From Amaranthus tricolor (Eukaryota; Streptophyta; Magnoliopsida; Caryophyllales; Amaranthaceae), in NCBI RefSeq assembly GCF_026212465.1, contig NC_080060.1, positions 15,254,141 through 15,318,140 on the forward strand: a DNA stretch of 64,000 nt, given 5' to 3'. This document shows, one piece after another, positions 10,673 to 23,369 of this stretch (positions within the stretch are counted from its first letter, which is position 1; the number at the start of each line of letters is the position of its first letter). The notes under the pieces were generated by a model. It was given only the letters and a program-made list of their open reading frames with translations, was not told where the DNA came from and did not search any database. Position numbers and translations under genes: made by a program.

Positions 10673-13600
10673 ATGATTACTGAACAAAAACACTTGTTAA
10701 GATCTCTTCGGAGAAGTCACACTTCTACACCTTCATCATCTTCATCATCTTCATCTTCTCCGTCGCAATCATCTTCTTCATGGATTCATTTAAGATCGGT
10801 TTTTTTTGTAGTTACTAATTCCTCTTCTTCATCCCCATTTTCTAGTGATCGGTAAGTTTTAGAGCTTGAGATCTGAAATTTGTTATTTTTTGTAAGTATT
10901 TTCACCTTTTATTAGTGTTGAATTACTCACTGTTATTGTTTAATGAATTTTTTGCTTCTTGAACATTGTGTTCTTCAAATGAGTTTGAAATCTGTGTGGA
11001 TAACTAACATTAATTTGCAAATTGAGAACTAGGTATATAGTGAATCGAAAATTCCATCACTGATATATCTGTCTGTTATGAAATTGGGTTATTCCTGATT
11101 ATATGAACAGACTATAAAGGCTTTGAATTGCAAATATTGTGTGTTAGTGATAGAGCATATAACATATTTTTTGAAGCTCAACCATTAGCTTTAAGCCTTT
11201 TGTTGATTTGGTCCTTGACATGGTTACTCATCAGTTTGTTTTTGAGTTGCTAATTTGATAACATTAATTTTTCTATGAGGTGATTTTCCTAGGTTTAGTT
11301 TGGTCCTATAGAGATTGGATTTTGCGCATTTGACGGGTTATTTGTATGAGAATAATATTTACCCTTGACTTGTTCAAAGATCTTGGAGTCTTTTTTTCCT
11401 TATAGATTGATGAATTGTTGAACTGTTTTTTTGTATTTTACTATCATTTTCTTGAGGAACTAATCCATCACACTTTGCAATGTCTAATCTTTTTGACAAA
11501 CTGTCTAATCGTAATCTGTATAGTTGAAAATTTTCTGTCAAAACCTTTGATTAAAGAGTTGTGATATCAAAATATGTTGGAGCACAGATTGCTTCAGGCA
11601 TTGTCTCGCCAACTCCATTATAGACACCATTATCCCACGAAGCATTAGGCTATAGCCATTGATACCGCCAAATTTGTTTTGCTCATTGCGGATGCGTCAC
11701 TTGATAGAGCCTTTTGTATATGAAGTATGAATCGACATTTTGTATTTACTGCAGTGTTTTCAGTAAGCTTTATTGAAATCATAAACGGTTATCCCTCAGT
11801 TTAAATCATAGAAGTATAGTTGAATCCTGTATGCCTCATTTGATGTGGGATCGTTTAGGTGCAAATGGTATTCCCTTTAGGATAATATGTAATGATTCGT
11901 AATTGTTTTTTCTTGTATTAGTGGGCGTTTTGTAGCTGAATTTGATACTTATTGTTGTTTCCCTTTTGTGTATTTTTTTATGGCAGGTCAAGTCTTAAAT
12001 CTCCGTGGTCAAGGCGGAGGAGAAAACGTGCCCTTCTACCCAAGCATTGGAAACACTTGTTTGAACCCGATGGTAGACTGTCCAATGGCGGGATTAAATT
12101 TTTGAAGAAAGTTAGAAGCGGAGTAAGTTTGTTCCTGTGCCCTCTGTTTCATATGTGGTGTCATGTACGTCAGCTATTCCAAATCCATTCTGAATGTTCT
12201 ATGGAAAATCTCATGCCTCATTTCTTTGTTGCAGGGTGTTGATCCCAATATTAGAGCAGAGGTTTGGCCATTTCTTCTTGGAGTGTAAGTATAGAAAGGC
12301 TATATAGATGTCATTTTATCTTGTTTGAAGTCTTGGCGTTTTGTACTAATTTGAGGGCTGCTTCTTGTTCTCTGGTTTGATTGGATAATTAAGTAATTAC
12401 CAAATCTGACTTGCGTCCCCACAAGGCAAAAAGTTAATGTTCATGTTTGATGAATAATGATGCCTCTACCAGCAATCACTTTATCACTTTACTAGTGTGT
12501 TTCCTAGCAACTATCATCCACTATTCTTCACAAATTCTGTCTTGATTACCTCATGCTACATGCCGTTTCTGACATTGAAGTTTGTTGCCAAGCTCGCTAA
12601 TTTTGAGCATTAGTTTGTCAAGATATGTCTAGAAATACAACTAATGGTTTCAAAATGTATTAGCTTGGTTAATGCATAGCAATTCTACTCCGAGATTATT
12701 TGTTTTAGTATCATCAAATAGTGACATACTGTAATAATCTAAGGTAGACTAGTTTTGATGTGGCCTATCATTTTTAAAGAAAGGGAAGTGATATACTATT
12801 ATGTAGCTTTGTTTAACTCTCTGGAACTGAATCTGCTAGAGTAGTGTTTTTGAATGCCTTTTGTGCTCACGGAAACAATCTAGTTTTAGTTTGTGGCATA
12901 TTTATGAAGTGGCTATTAGGTACCTTTAATTAAGAAGATGATCCATCTACATCATGCACTTACCCTGATGCTAAGGAAGCTTCTCATGGACGGGGTGGAG
13001 GGGTTAGATTAAATGTGATATTTTGCAATTCGAAAAAGGCTTAATTGCATAAAGGCTGTTCTCACTGGTCACTAGTATGAATTCACGCTTATTGCCTTAT
13101 GTGCTCCACTTTGCCATCCATTTTCTTTGCTGAGTAATATGATCTTTCTGTCTTTGAAGTAGTTGTAGAGTTTATGGTGTTTTTGTGCTCTAGGCTTTTA
13201 GTTCTTGGTGTTGGAAAATTTTAACAACGTTGACTTGTTTTGTTTGAGCAGTTATGACTTGAACAGCACAAAGGAGGAAAGAGACTCCACTAGAAACCAG
13301 AAAAGGTAATTCTGCTATTCTTATGTCAATGTTTATGTCTTTTCTCCTTTCACTATATTCATTGTTTGATGTTCATTGTCTACAATCAGGAAAGAATATG
13401 AAAACTTGCGAAGACGATGTTGCCGAATTTTAAGACGCAGCGTTGCAAACTTCAAGGTGAATGAGACTGCAGAAGATAGCAATGGTGGCAGTGGTGGTTT
13501 TTTCAGTCAAGATTTGAACACTATAGAGTCATATGACATAAGCAGTGCAAGAACTTCAAATGATGGAGATAATCCATCTGATTCCGATGGGCCTATTTGG

Positions 13601-14626
13601 GATCCTGAAATCTTACCCTCTGTTGCTTCATTTGGAGGAGAAAATATTGAATTGACAGGTGAAGATGGTTCCGGTGCTAGTTCTGTATCATTGGAGTCTG
13701 AGTCATCTGAAGACGGTGAAGACGGTGACAATGTACCTTTTCTGAGTGCTGAAGAATTCGAACTAAATGATCTAGATGAGAATCCAGTTTCTTCTCTTCC
13801 AAAAGAAGAGAGTGGATTGAATTTCTCTTCTGAAGATTTTGCCACATGGCAGAGAATTATCCGTGTTGATGCACTTCGGGCAAATCCTGAATGGATTGTA
13901 TACAGCCCTTCCCAGGCTGCAGTCTCCGAAGCTAAGGCTAGACAGCACGCAGAGAAAGTTGGCTTGAAAGATTACGATCACTTAGAACCATGCATGATAT
14001 ACCATGCTACTCGACTTGTTTCTATCCTTGAAGCTTATGCCCTTTATGATCCCGAGACTGGCTACTGCCAGGGGATGAGTGATCTTCTGTCTCCCATTAT
14101 ATCGGTCATAGAGGAGGACCACGAAGCATTCTGGTGCTTTGTTGGTTTCATGAAAAAAGCGAGGCACAACTTCCGACTTGACGAGGTGGGAATCAGAAGA
14201 CAGCTTGGTCTTATATCCAAGATCATTAAATGCAAGGACTCCCATCTTTATAGTCATTTGGAGAAGCTTCAAGCAGAAGACTGTTTCTTTTTGTACAGAA
14301 TGGTGGTCGTACTTTTCCGAAGAGAGTTGACTTTTGAGCAGACACTTTGTCTCTGGGAGGTCATGTGGGCTGACCAAGCTGCAATCAGGGCTGGAATCAG
14401 CAAGTCGGCATGGGGGAAAATGCGGCTGAGAGCTCCCCCAACTGACGATCTACTTCTCTACGCTGTAGCAGCATGCGTGCTGCAGAGAAGGAAGTTAATA
14501 CTAGAGAAATACAACAGTATGGATGAAATAATAAGGGATTGTAATAACATGTCCGGAAATTTGGATATCTGGAAACTCTTGGATGACGCTCATGACTTGG
14601 TGGTGACTTTGCATGACAAAATTTAA
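10673..14626 (+). CDS. TBC-domain Rab GTPase-activating protein, five exons
   Basis: Exons: 10673-10851, 11987-12122, 12235-12284, 13252-13305, 13390-14626. All introns are GT-AG and phases match, giving 551 aa. TBC proteins speed GTP hydrolysis by Rab GTPases in membrane traffic. The N-terminus is Ser-rich (a TCATCT-type coding repeat), then a basic stretch (PWSRRRRKRALLP). The TBC fold starts around residue 75 with GVDPNIRAEVWPFLLGVYD. An acidic Ser/Glu/Asp-rich insert of about 130 residues splits the domain, as in other plant members. Catalytic motifs are intact: IRVDALR (Arg finger R303) and YCQ (residues 365-367, Gln finger). It ends VVTLHDKI. The first ATG was chosen because the frame runs in phase through exon 2 and two short upstream ORFs precede it. 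Probably functional. The specific Rab partner is unknown. Confidence 0.93.
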
Positions 14627-15322
14627 CTACACCCAAATTTCAGGTTAAGGATGTTAGGATGGAACTTCATCGGGCTTGTGTGCAATCAACTCTCCCGTTG
14701 TACAAGTCTTGTAGTGTACAAGCCCAATGACAAATCTATCAAGGGACATTGTGTTTCGTTCCTTTTTTCTTTCTTATTTTTGTATTCATTTGTTGTATTA
14801 TGGTTTCAGGATCTCCCCTGAGCCAATCTGGAACTATATATCCGTTGCTTGGAAAGAAAAGCATTACTGATACTGTGATACACTTATGTATCATCCTTAA
14901 TTATGAAATTTGTCAATGTACTAATTGCCCGCTCTCAGGATTAACTTGAGTGATGGAGGCGGAATTCTAATACTAGTGCAACCGGTAAACTTGTGTAGTC
15001 TGTCGATTCCCATTGTTTGTTTCAAAATCATTGAATCTCAGCTTAGTTTAGTTTTCTATTTGATTATCATGTGCAAAGCGGTTATAGGACATGGTTTCAT
15101 TCTTGGGGGCCTTAAAATTTTGTTTTTATACTTACTTTATTTATTGTTTCAATTACCACAAAGATATATATATATATATGAACTAGGAAAGAAGTTAATG
15201 ACTTGATATGCAATCTCTTTTTCACTTCCTTTTAAAAACTTATATATTGGCTAGTTGGACAGTAAGTTTACTTCATAGAGATTTTATCATATATTATTAT
15301 TTTGATTTTTTTTCTTAAATTT
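14627..15322 (+). other. 3' flank and probable 3' UTR of the TBC gene
   Basis: No further coding similarity is seen. T-rich stretches follow the stop codon, and a short TA run lies at about 15167-15180. The LTR element begins at 15323. Small frames here look random. Confidence 0.5.
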
Positions 15323-16289
15323 TGAGCCAAATCAACCAGGCTCAGATGAAGGTAGCAACAAAGATCCAAGGGAACCAATGGACAACAGCAACAGCATTGA
15401 GAATGATCACAATCTTAGTGATTCTGTTTCTACATTTGGCTCTACATTTGGTCCTGCATTAAGTCCATTAGCACTGAATATTGATGTTTTTAATTCAAGC
15501 CAAGATAGCCAAAGAAAGGATGAACTAATTATGGAAAGCCAGATACAAAAGAACAAACAAGAGAAGCCAACAGCAGCGACAGACCAGGAGAAATCAGACA
15601 TGCAGCAGAGTCTGATCAACCTTGCTGACCAGGCCACCTTGACAGAGCCGTCCAGACAAAACCTGAGATCGTGGGATGACGTGGAGGGCAGAAATGAAAT
15701 CTCCATACACAGACTTTGCTGTCATGGTCCAAGAGTGCTCCTAACAGTCATGGGAAGGGGACAAGAAACAGGGCCAAAGGTCACGTAGTCAGCAGATACC
15801 CTGACAGGCGTTATATTAGTTTCTGTTTGTTCTGCTTTGTTTTAATAAGCACATGTACATCACGTGGACAATATGACCGTTATAGGTAGTTGCTTGACGT
15901 GTATTTTTTTCCTTGCTTTGATCATGTATCCTAGGCATATATATATATAGATGGCTCAATCATTGTAAAAACCAAGTTTTATGAATCTTAATTTCAGAAA
16001 TTTCATTAAGTGATTTTTCTTTCAATTGTTGGGTTACCAAGGGTCAGTCTACCCTTCAAGGTTGTGCGTGTTCTTGTTTGTTGATCAAGACACCACTCCA
16101 CTCTATCCAAAGACACTGATAACTCCATTGGAGATCAACGAAGGAAGCCTCGAATCGTGTTGAATTGAAGCCTGGCAGTCCAGTTCAGTCGAGACATTCT
16201 CTGCGCCAGTTCTTGGAATATCCCTCGTGTTTTGAATCAAATCTGATTTCATGCGTTGAATCCTTCATTCACCACGCATAATTGGATCA
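15323..16289 (+). repeat. Left LTR of the 15.3-21.1 kb element
   Basis: 967 bp, closely matching 20094-21063. It contains a 136-codon open frame (15378-15788) that is also present in the right LTR. A TATATATATA stretch at about 15938-15948 may serve as the TATA region; the right LTR has a shorter one. Confidence 0.88.
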
Positions 16290-16305
16290 ATTAGTATCAG
16301 AGCAA
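16290..16305 (+). other. Primer-binding site (tRNA-Met type, mutated)
   Basis: ATTAGTATCAGAGCA follows the LTR end directly. The usual initiator-Met site is TGGTATCAGAGC; here TGG has become TAG. Confidence 0.65.
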
Positions 16306-16680
16306 GTACGTGTAGGGCTTGAACATCATCCTTATTCATCTGTGAAGGAGAATTTCTCAATATCATGCCTGAATGATCAAGAGGAATCAATACTCAGAGG
16401 AATTAGGGCGATTTTTGTGCGTGTGCAATTGCAGAGGCGAATTTCTGAACAAATCCGGTTGTTTTTCTTTCTTTTATTAAATTTCTTCGTGATTTAGTGT
16501 TTCTGAATATATTTCTACATATTTCAGTTGAATTTGATCAATAAACATGCATGCATTTGTTCGATATCCACAGAGGATAATCTAAAACCCTCAAGAACCC
16601 AGCTCTTGAAGGAATTTCTGACTCTGTGATTAATTTCTTCGCTTCTGTGCATAATTCTTCTGATTAAACAATCAATCATC

Positions 16681-17590
16681 ATGAAAATGGAAGAAAATTT
16701 TGATGCATTAGTTAACATGGTTGAACAATTGAATCTGACTGTCACTGAACTTAAAATGGTAGACCACAACACCAACAACCCAACCCTAACCCTGAGATTG
16801 CGAGGGAGGATAAATCTATGAGGGTTGATGTGCGTGAATTTGATGGCACTTCACATGAACCAGAGACCTACATTGAGTGGGAAAAGGGGGTAGAAAGATA
16901 CTTTGAGTACAAAGACACCCACCTTGACCAACAATACAATATTGCAAAGGTTAAATTGACCAAGCTAGCAGCAACCTGGTTAGAAGGAGTTCAGAGGCAG
17001 AGAGTGCGTGAAGATAGACCTAATATTAACTCATGGGAAAAGCTTAGGAAGCACCTTAGGAGGAAGTATGTCCCATCCAATTACAAACAACAACTATACT
17101 CTAACTGGTGTAATCTAAGACAAGGGACCAAGTCAGTAGCAGATCATATACAGGAAGGGAAGAGGCTGACAGTACTGTGCTAAATTGATGAGCCTGAGGA
17201 GCTAAAAAAAGGAAGGTTCTTAGGGGGTTTAAGGGAAGACCTGAGGGATAAGGTGAAGGTCATCCAAAACCTGATCTATGAGGGAGCTTGCAACAGTGCT
17301 TTGATCTTTGAGAAGTCAGCAAGGAGAAGAACTACACAGCCTGCATACACATCCAGTAGAAGTAGGGAGCCCAGCTACAAACCATCAGTGTAGAATCCTT
17401 CTATCAGTAGGGTGACACAGCAGCACAGAACACCTGCTAGCAACCACACAGAGAAGCAACCTGCTGCTAGGGAGACATTATGTGTTTTAAATGCCATGGG
17501 CATGGCCATTACAAGAGGAATTGTCCCAATGCACGAGCCTTTACACAGAGGGAATGGGCTGAGATATATAGTAGGACTGGACTACAAGCT
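16681..17590 (+). pseudogene. Gag with CCHC zinc knuckle, frameshifted
   Basis: Gag begins at ATG 16681 (MKMEENFDALVNM). A frameshift near 16770 leads into the frame with VREFDGTSHEPETYIEW and NSWEKLRKHLRRKY, the retrotransposon gag fold. A stop at about 17182 interrupts it, and further frame changes lead to CFKCHGHGHYKRNC (17480-17521). This matches the CX2CX4HX4C nucleic-acid-binding knuckle exactly. Confidence 0.85.
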
Positions 17591-20090
17591 ATGTTAGTGC
17601 ACATAGGGGGAAAAGAAGAGGTTAAGTTGCCACCCACACCTGAGGATGAATTTGAGGGGTCCTTTAGAGTCAATAGCTTGGGTTTAATGGAGAGAATGGA
17701 GGGAAGCACTACTGAGGAGAGTGAGGAGGAAGAGGATATAGAACATGTTTACCCTGAGAAGGAGCTTCACAATCTGCTGATCAGGAGAAACCTTCACACA
17801 GTCCCACAGGTCAAGAATTCAGACCAAAGAGAAAACATTTTTCAAACAAAATGTAAGATCGGGAACATGCTATGTGATTTGATAATTGATGGAGGCAGTG
17901 AGTCCAATTGTGTGAGCAAAGAGCTAGTCAAAACCTTGGGATTAACCACTAAACCTCACCCTCGACCTTACACACTAAGATGGTTGGATGATAGCACAGG
18001 GAATGCAATTAGTAAGCAATTCTTGGTGAGCTTTAGCATAAGCACCTACCATGACCAAGTGCTTTGTGATGTTCTGACCATGGATGCTTGTCATGTGTTG
18101 CTTGGGAGACCATGGCAACATGATAGGAAGACTATGCACAATGGTTATACCAATGTGTATTCCCTGAGGCATGAGGGTAAGACCAAGGAGTTGATGCCAT
18201 TACCCCCTCACAAAGCCACACCTCTTGTCAAGACCAAACAACCCACACACTTAATAGGTAGAAAGGAGTGTGACAGAGAGCTGAGATCAGGGAACCCAGT
18301 GTTTGTTTTGTTCACTAAAGAGCTACCTTCCACACACACACCTATTCACCCAGCTGTGCAGGAATTAATTGAGGAGTTCCAAGATGTTTTTCCTAATGAC
18401 CTATCCTAAGGTTTACCACCCATAAGGGGAATTGAGCATCAAATTGATTTGATACCAAGGGCTCCTATACCTAACAAACCAGCATATAGGACAAACCCTA
18501 TTGAGGCTAAGGAATTACAGAAACAAGTAGAAGAGTTGTTAGCTAGAGGGTATGTTAGGGGGAGTCTAAGTCCATGTGTTGTACCTACACTTTTAGTTCC
18601 TAAGAAAGATGGTTTATGGAGAATGTGTGTAGATAGCAGGAGTGTGAATAACATTACTGTTAAGTACAAATTCCCTATGCCTAAGCTAGATGACATACTG
18701 ATCTATAGTGGTACAGTGAGAGAACACCTTGAGCACCTTAGGAAATTATTTGAAGTCTTGAGGAAGCAACAACTTTATGGGAAAATAAAAAAGTGTGCTT
18801 TCATGTTATCAGAGGTGAATTTCCTAAGATTTATCATTGGGAAGGAAGGAATTAAGGTAGATCCTGTCAAAGTAGGGGCAATTACCACCTGGCCTACACC
18901 TACAACCATCACACATGTTAGGTCCTTTCATGGGTTAGCATCATTCTATAGAAGATTCATTAAGAACTTTAGTTCTATTATGTCACCCTTAGCAGAATGC
19001 ACAAAGAAAGGGGTTTTTGAGTGGACTATTGAGGCTCAAGCAGCCTTTGAGCAGATTAAGGGATTGATGTGTAAGGTACCTATTCTAAGACTACCAGACT
19101 TCACTAAACCCTTTAAGGTTGAGTGTGATGCCAGTGGAAAAGGGATTGGAGTTATGTTGATACAAGAAGGAAGACCTGTTGCCTACTTTAGTGAGAAGCT
19201 AAATGGTAGTAGACTTAATTATTCTACCTATGACAGAGAGTTTTATGCTATAATTAGGGCAATAGAAACATGGTCACACTACTTGAAAGTCCAACCCTTT
19301 ATCCTACACTCAGACCATGAATCACTCAAGCACATTAATGGCCAAAGTAAGTTGAACTCTAGGCATGGTAAGCGGGTAGAATTCCTCCAGTCCTTCACAT
19401 TCTCAACTTTATCCTACATTCCAAATTCTTGAGCACCTTTTGGACTAGCCTATGGACTATGTTGGGTACTAAGTTGTTGTTTAGCACTGGATATCATCCT
19501 CAAACGGATGGACAGACAGAGGTAACAAATAGAACCTTGGGAAATATATTAAGAACATTAGTTAAGAAAAACACCAAGGATTGGGATGAAAAATTAGTCC
19601 ATGCTGAATTTGCATATAACAGATGCCCCAACCTGACTACTAAGTACTCACCATTTGAATGTGTATATGGCTTTAATCCTATGATTCCTACTACTTTAGT
19701 GTGTTTGCCATTGCAGGAACGAGGAACATGGAGTGTAGAGAAGCAAGTTGCTGAAGCACAAAGAATACATGCCCAAGTTCAGAACAACATTATGCAAGCC
19801 AATGACAAATACAAGCAAAAAGCAGACAGAGGATTCAAGGATGCAAGGAGCTTCAAGGTGGAAGACTATGTATGGGTGCACTTAAGAAAAGACAGATTTC
19901 CTAAGCATGGAAGCAACAAGCTCAAGTCCATGGCAGATGGACCTTTTTAGATCATCGCTCAAGCACGAGACAATGCTTTTACAGTGGACTTGCCTGCTAG
20001 CTATGGTGTATCTCCCACATTCAACATCGGGGACCTAGCACCTTACTACACAGACTTACAATTGAAGGCAATTCCTTTTCAAGAAGGGGG
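17590..20090 (+). pseudogene. Pol: protease, RT, RNase H, integrase with two internal deletions
   Basis: A retropepsin-like site reads DLIIDGGSESNCVS (about 17875). After an in-frame TAA at 18407, RT starts GLPPIRGIEHQIDLIP. The RT runs through PKKDGLWRMCVDSRSVNNI to PKLDD and then jumps straight to ILIYSGTV. The palm region between PKLDD and the second half of the catalytic YxDD box is missing. RNase H is recognisable (VECDASGKGIGVMLIQEGRP, DREFYAIIRAIE). At 19430 the integrase zinc domain and the first part of the core are missing. The frame resumes at [20 protein letters not shown] and [15 protein letters not shown] and continues to a C-terminal domain ending IPFQEGG that runs into the right LTR. 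Inactive as it stands. Confidence 0.88.
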
Positions 20091-20093
20091 GAT
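20079..20093 (+). other. Polypurine tract
   Basis: AAGAAGGGGGGAT lies immediately before the right LTR, the expected plus-strand primer position. Confidence 0.75.
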
Positions 20094-21063
20094 TGAGCCA
20101 AATCAACCAGGCTAAGATGAAGGTAGCAACAAAGATCCAAGGGAACCAATGGACAACAACAACAGCATTGAGAATGATCACAGTCTTAGTGATTCTGTTT
20201 CTGCATTTGGCTCTACATTTGGTCCCGCATTACGTCCATCAACACTGAATCGTGATGTTTTTAATTCAAGCCAAGATAGCCAAAGAAAGGATGAACTAAT
20301 TATGGAAAGACAAATACAAAAGAACAAACAAGAGAAGCCAACAGCAGCAATAGAACAGGAGAAATCAGACATGCAGCAGAGTCTGATCAACCTTGCTGAC
20401 CAGGCCACCTTGACAGAGCCGTCCAGACAAAACCTAAGATCGTGGGATGACGTGGAGGGCAGAAATGGAATCTCCATACACGGACCTTGCTGTCATGGTC
20501 CAAGAGTGCTCCTAACATTCATGGGAAGGGCACAAGAAACAGGGCCAAAGGTCACGTAGTCAGCAGATACCCTGACAGGCGTTATATTAGTTTCTATTTG
20601 TTCTGTTTTATTTTAATAAGCACATGCACATCACGTGGACAATATGACCGTTATAGGTAGTTGCTTGACGTGTATTTTTTCCTTGCTTTGATCATGTATC
20701 CTAGGCCTATATATAGATGGCTTAATCATTGTAAAAACCAAGTTTTATGAATCTTAATTTCAGAAATTTCATTAAGTGATTTTTCTTTCAATTGCTGTGC
20801 AATTGGGTTACCAAGGGTCAGTCTACCCTTCAAGGTTGTGCGTGTTCTTGTGTGTTCATCAAGACACCACTCCACCCTATCCAAAGACACTGATAACTCC
20901 ATTGGAGATCAACGGAGGAAGCCTAGAATCGTGTTGAATTGAAGCCTGGCAGTCCAGTTCAGTCGAGACATTCTCTGCGCCAGTTCTTGGAATATCCCTC
21001 GTATTTTGAATCAAATCTGATTTCATGCGTTGAATCCTTCATTCACCACACATGATTGGATCA
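20094..21063 (+). repeat. Right LTR of the 15.3-21.1 kb element
   Basis: 970 bp. The pol frame continues into it (IEPNQPG), but a TAA replaces the TCA codon that the left LTR has at the same place. The downstream 136-codon frame (20149-20559) is then open again. Confidence 0.88.
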
Positions 21064-21381
21064 CATTTTTAAGGGTCTATAAGATAGAATCTTCACAGGG
21101 CCCCAAAATTTATGAGATAAATTTGTTAAGTAAATCTGTTTGTTGGTAATATTTAGTCATTCTTATCATTAACTAGTTGATACACTTTGTTTTTATCAAT
21201 ATAATGCATTATTTTAACTTTTTAAAAATTATAAAAACATGAATATATGGATTGTGATGATTCAAATAAATATTAATTTTGACTATAGTCTAATTAGTGA
21301 CTTCTGCTTAGTCGAGCTAAGTATTTTGGGCTCTTTCACTTACAATCAAAAAAGTTTTGGAAGAATTGGGTCTTGTCTCAG

Positions 21382-22030
21382 TTACAAAAAGTACCGTCTT
21401 CCTCTAGCAAGGTCTTGAGATCGATTCACAACTAGCAGTCCTCTTTCCCAGCCTACCCCATAATAACAAAAAAAGGGTTCCCATAACAACTTCAACTCAT
21501 GTATCAACGGTTGTGGGCACAAGTTAATCTTTTGTTTAGTATTGCTAGGACCAAGCATGATCACCAATTTGAACATATATTTCTTCTTCATGCATATCCA
21601 TGGAGGAAGTTTGTATGGAGTTATGATGACGAGTGAAGATGAATATTATTGACCCGAACTACCAAATGGGTTGAAACCACATGTACACAAACCCATTATC
21701 ACATTTCTTATCTCCCTCACAAAGTCTGGATGTATTAGGTTGAATATTGACCATGCTTCGGTGTTTAATTGGTGAGACATCTCTTCATCTTCCAAATGGT
21801 GCTCAACGTGCCACCTCATGTGACTAGCAGTATTCTTAGAAGCACATTATCATGGTAACTTGGAGCAAAAAGGAAAGAACTGAAACTGTTTTCTAAGAGT
21901 TTTCTCATAATTGTTGTCTATTATCCACCTAGAAAGTCCACAAATCTCACAATTAGTCACCTTCGCTCCGCACACCAATATATCATGCAACCATTAAGAC
22001 AAAAATCAATTTTTTTTCAATCAGCAATCA
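21382..22030 (-). pseudogene. Second CACTA transposase relic (tnp2 region)
   Basis: On the minus strand the order is NDCMIYW-like (about 22000), CEICGLSRWI, ASHMRWHVEHHLEDEEMSH, FVREIRNVIMGLCTCGFNPF and then KYMFKLVIMLGPSNTKQKI with PLIHELKLLWE (21382-21591). This is the conserved order of the tnp2 transposase of plant CACTA elements. Stops and frame changes interrupt it. It corresponds to a more N-terminal part of the protein than the relic at 1-4620, so the two are different pieces and not obviously the same copy. Confidence 0.82.
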
Positions 22031-23369
22031 GGTAAGCTTTAAATTCTGGAACCCATCTTCTTATTGACATCAGTAAAAGAAAATAGATAAAATAAATTTG
22101 AAGGATGAAATAGATCAAACCCAAATCGGAAACAAAGATAAATGCTCAATATCAGAATCAACAATGATGTGTTGAACACAAAAAAAATGAATCAGATTAT
22201 AAAGTGAAAATCAATGAATCAACTTATAAACAAATCATAGAAAAAATTTAGAGCATACTCATATCATGAACAAGAATTCTTGCAATCCATATAACTGAAA
22301 ATTACTTCAGAGGAAAGCAAGGGAAAAACTCATATTCGACTAAAAACCTTAAAAATCAAACCAAAAGTTACTTTAGAAAAGAGCATGAGAGGCGAGTTTT
22401 GGTAGAAGATAACCCATAGACTTGAAATTTGGAGAGAGAGAGAGAGTGGAGGTAGTGAGAAAACAGAAAAAAGGCAAGTATTCTAAAGTTAGGGTTAAGA
22501 AGATTATATATGGAGGGAATTGTTCATCATTTATGATAAATCTTCAACAAGCTAAAAAAATTGGGTGGGGATGAGTAAGGGTTCACTGAGGTAATAAATG
22601 GAAGAGAGTGATTAGAAGTGGGCTAGTGGGTAGTTATAAAGTTAATAAAGGTACTTCTTTTACCAAATATAGTAAGAGTGCAAGTAAAAGAGCATTGCTA
22701 AAAAATGGAAAATGGTGCAAGTAAAAAACGAGGAGGAAATATTAATTTTGTTATTGCTAATGTTCATTAGCAAGAATAATAATATATTACAAAATAAAAA
22801 TAAAAAATAAAAATACATAATATATTTTGACATTTGATTTGGTGATAAATCTAAATTTTACGCTATATTAGGTAACCCAATTAATATTTATATAATTAAA
22901 ATTTTAGAATATGATATATTAGGTAACACAATTAATATTTATAAAATTAATTTCATAATTAGTAATAAAATAATATGACCCAATCCGACCCGATACATTA
23001 AATGCCTCTAGTAATAACCACCAACATTCATTACGATGATTTAATGATTTTTACATTAATAGTTTAGGATGTGGCAGATGGTAGATGATATAATACTGAA
23101 TTTGAATAAAACTCTTAATCATAATAAACATTGAGAATGTTGATCTAATTTTGATGTAGCTATAATTTCAAATGGGAAAGAAAAAATATGATGATAGTGG
23201 ATTCTCAACAAAAGGTGATTTTTCTCAAGAGGAGACGAATGCGAAGTTATCTGTTATAGTCATGCTTTTGTAACATGGATTAAAAGAAAATCGAACATGG
23301 GCTATTAAGCAAGGAGTGTTATACGCTGAAGTTCCGTCGTTCTATGCTTGGAAGATTGGTTGTTGGGTA
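22031..23369. other. AT-rich DNA with no gene recognised
   Basis: It contains a short (GA)n run at about 22433-22446 and two related AT-rich phrases (ACACAATTAATATTTATA and similar) near 22870-22950. It may be the 5' flank of the CACTA relic. No element borders were found. Confidence 0.4.

Larger units (their letters stand above)
15323..21063 (+). mobile_element. Ty3/gypsy LTR retrotransposon with both LTRs, internally deleted
   Basis: Two direct LTR copies, 15323-16289 and 20094-21063, start TGAGCCAAATCAACC and end GATTGGATCA. A primer-site-like TTAGTATCAGAGCA follows the left LTR and a purine tract, AAGAAGGGGGGAT, precedes the right one. Order gag, zinc knuckle, protease, RT, RNase H, integrase fits Ty3/gypsy. 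Flanks AATTT and CATTT are a near-match target duplication. Coding is damaged by frameshifts, stops and two large deletions, so it cannot move by itself. The Gag and integrase tail look like a chromovirus of the CRM or Reina type. The clade is inferred. Confidence 0.88.

Noticed and set aside
13507..14636. Minus-strand frames opposite the TBC gene
   Set aside because: Shadows of the real plus-strand exon; no motifs.
15167..15180. Possible CRISPR or satellite array signals
   Set aside because: Only a short TA run. No regularly spaced unique spacers are present anywhere in the window, and a CRISPR array is not expected in plant DNA.
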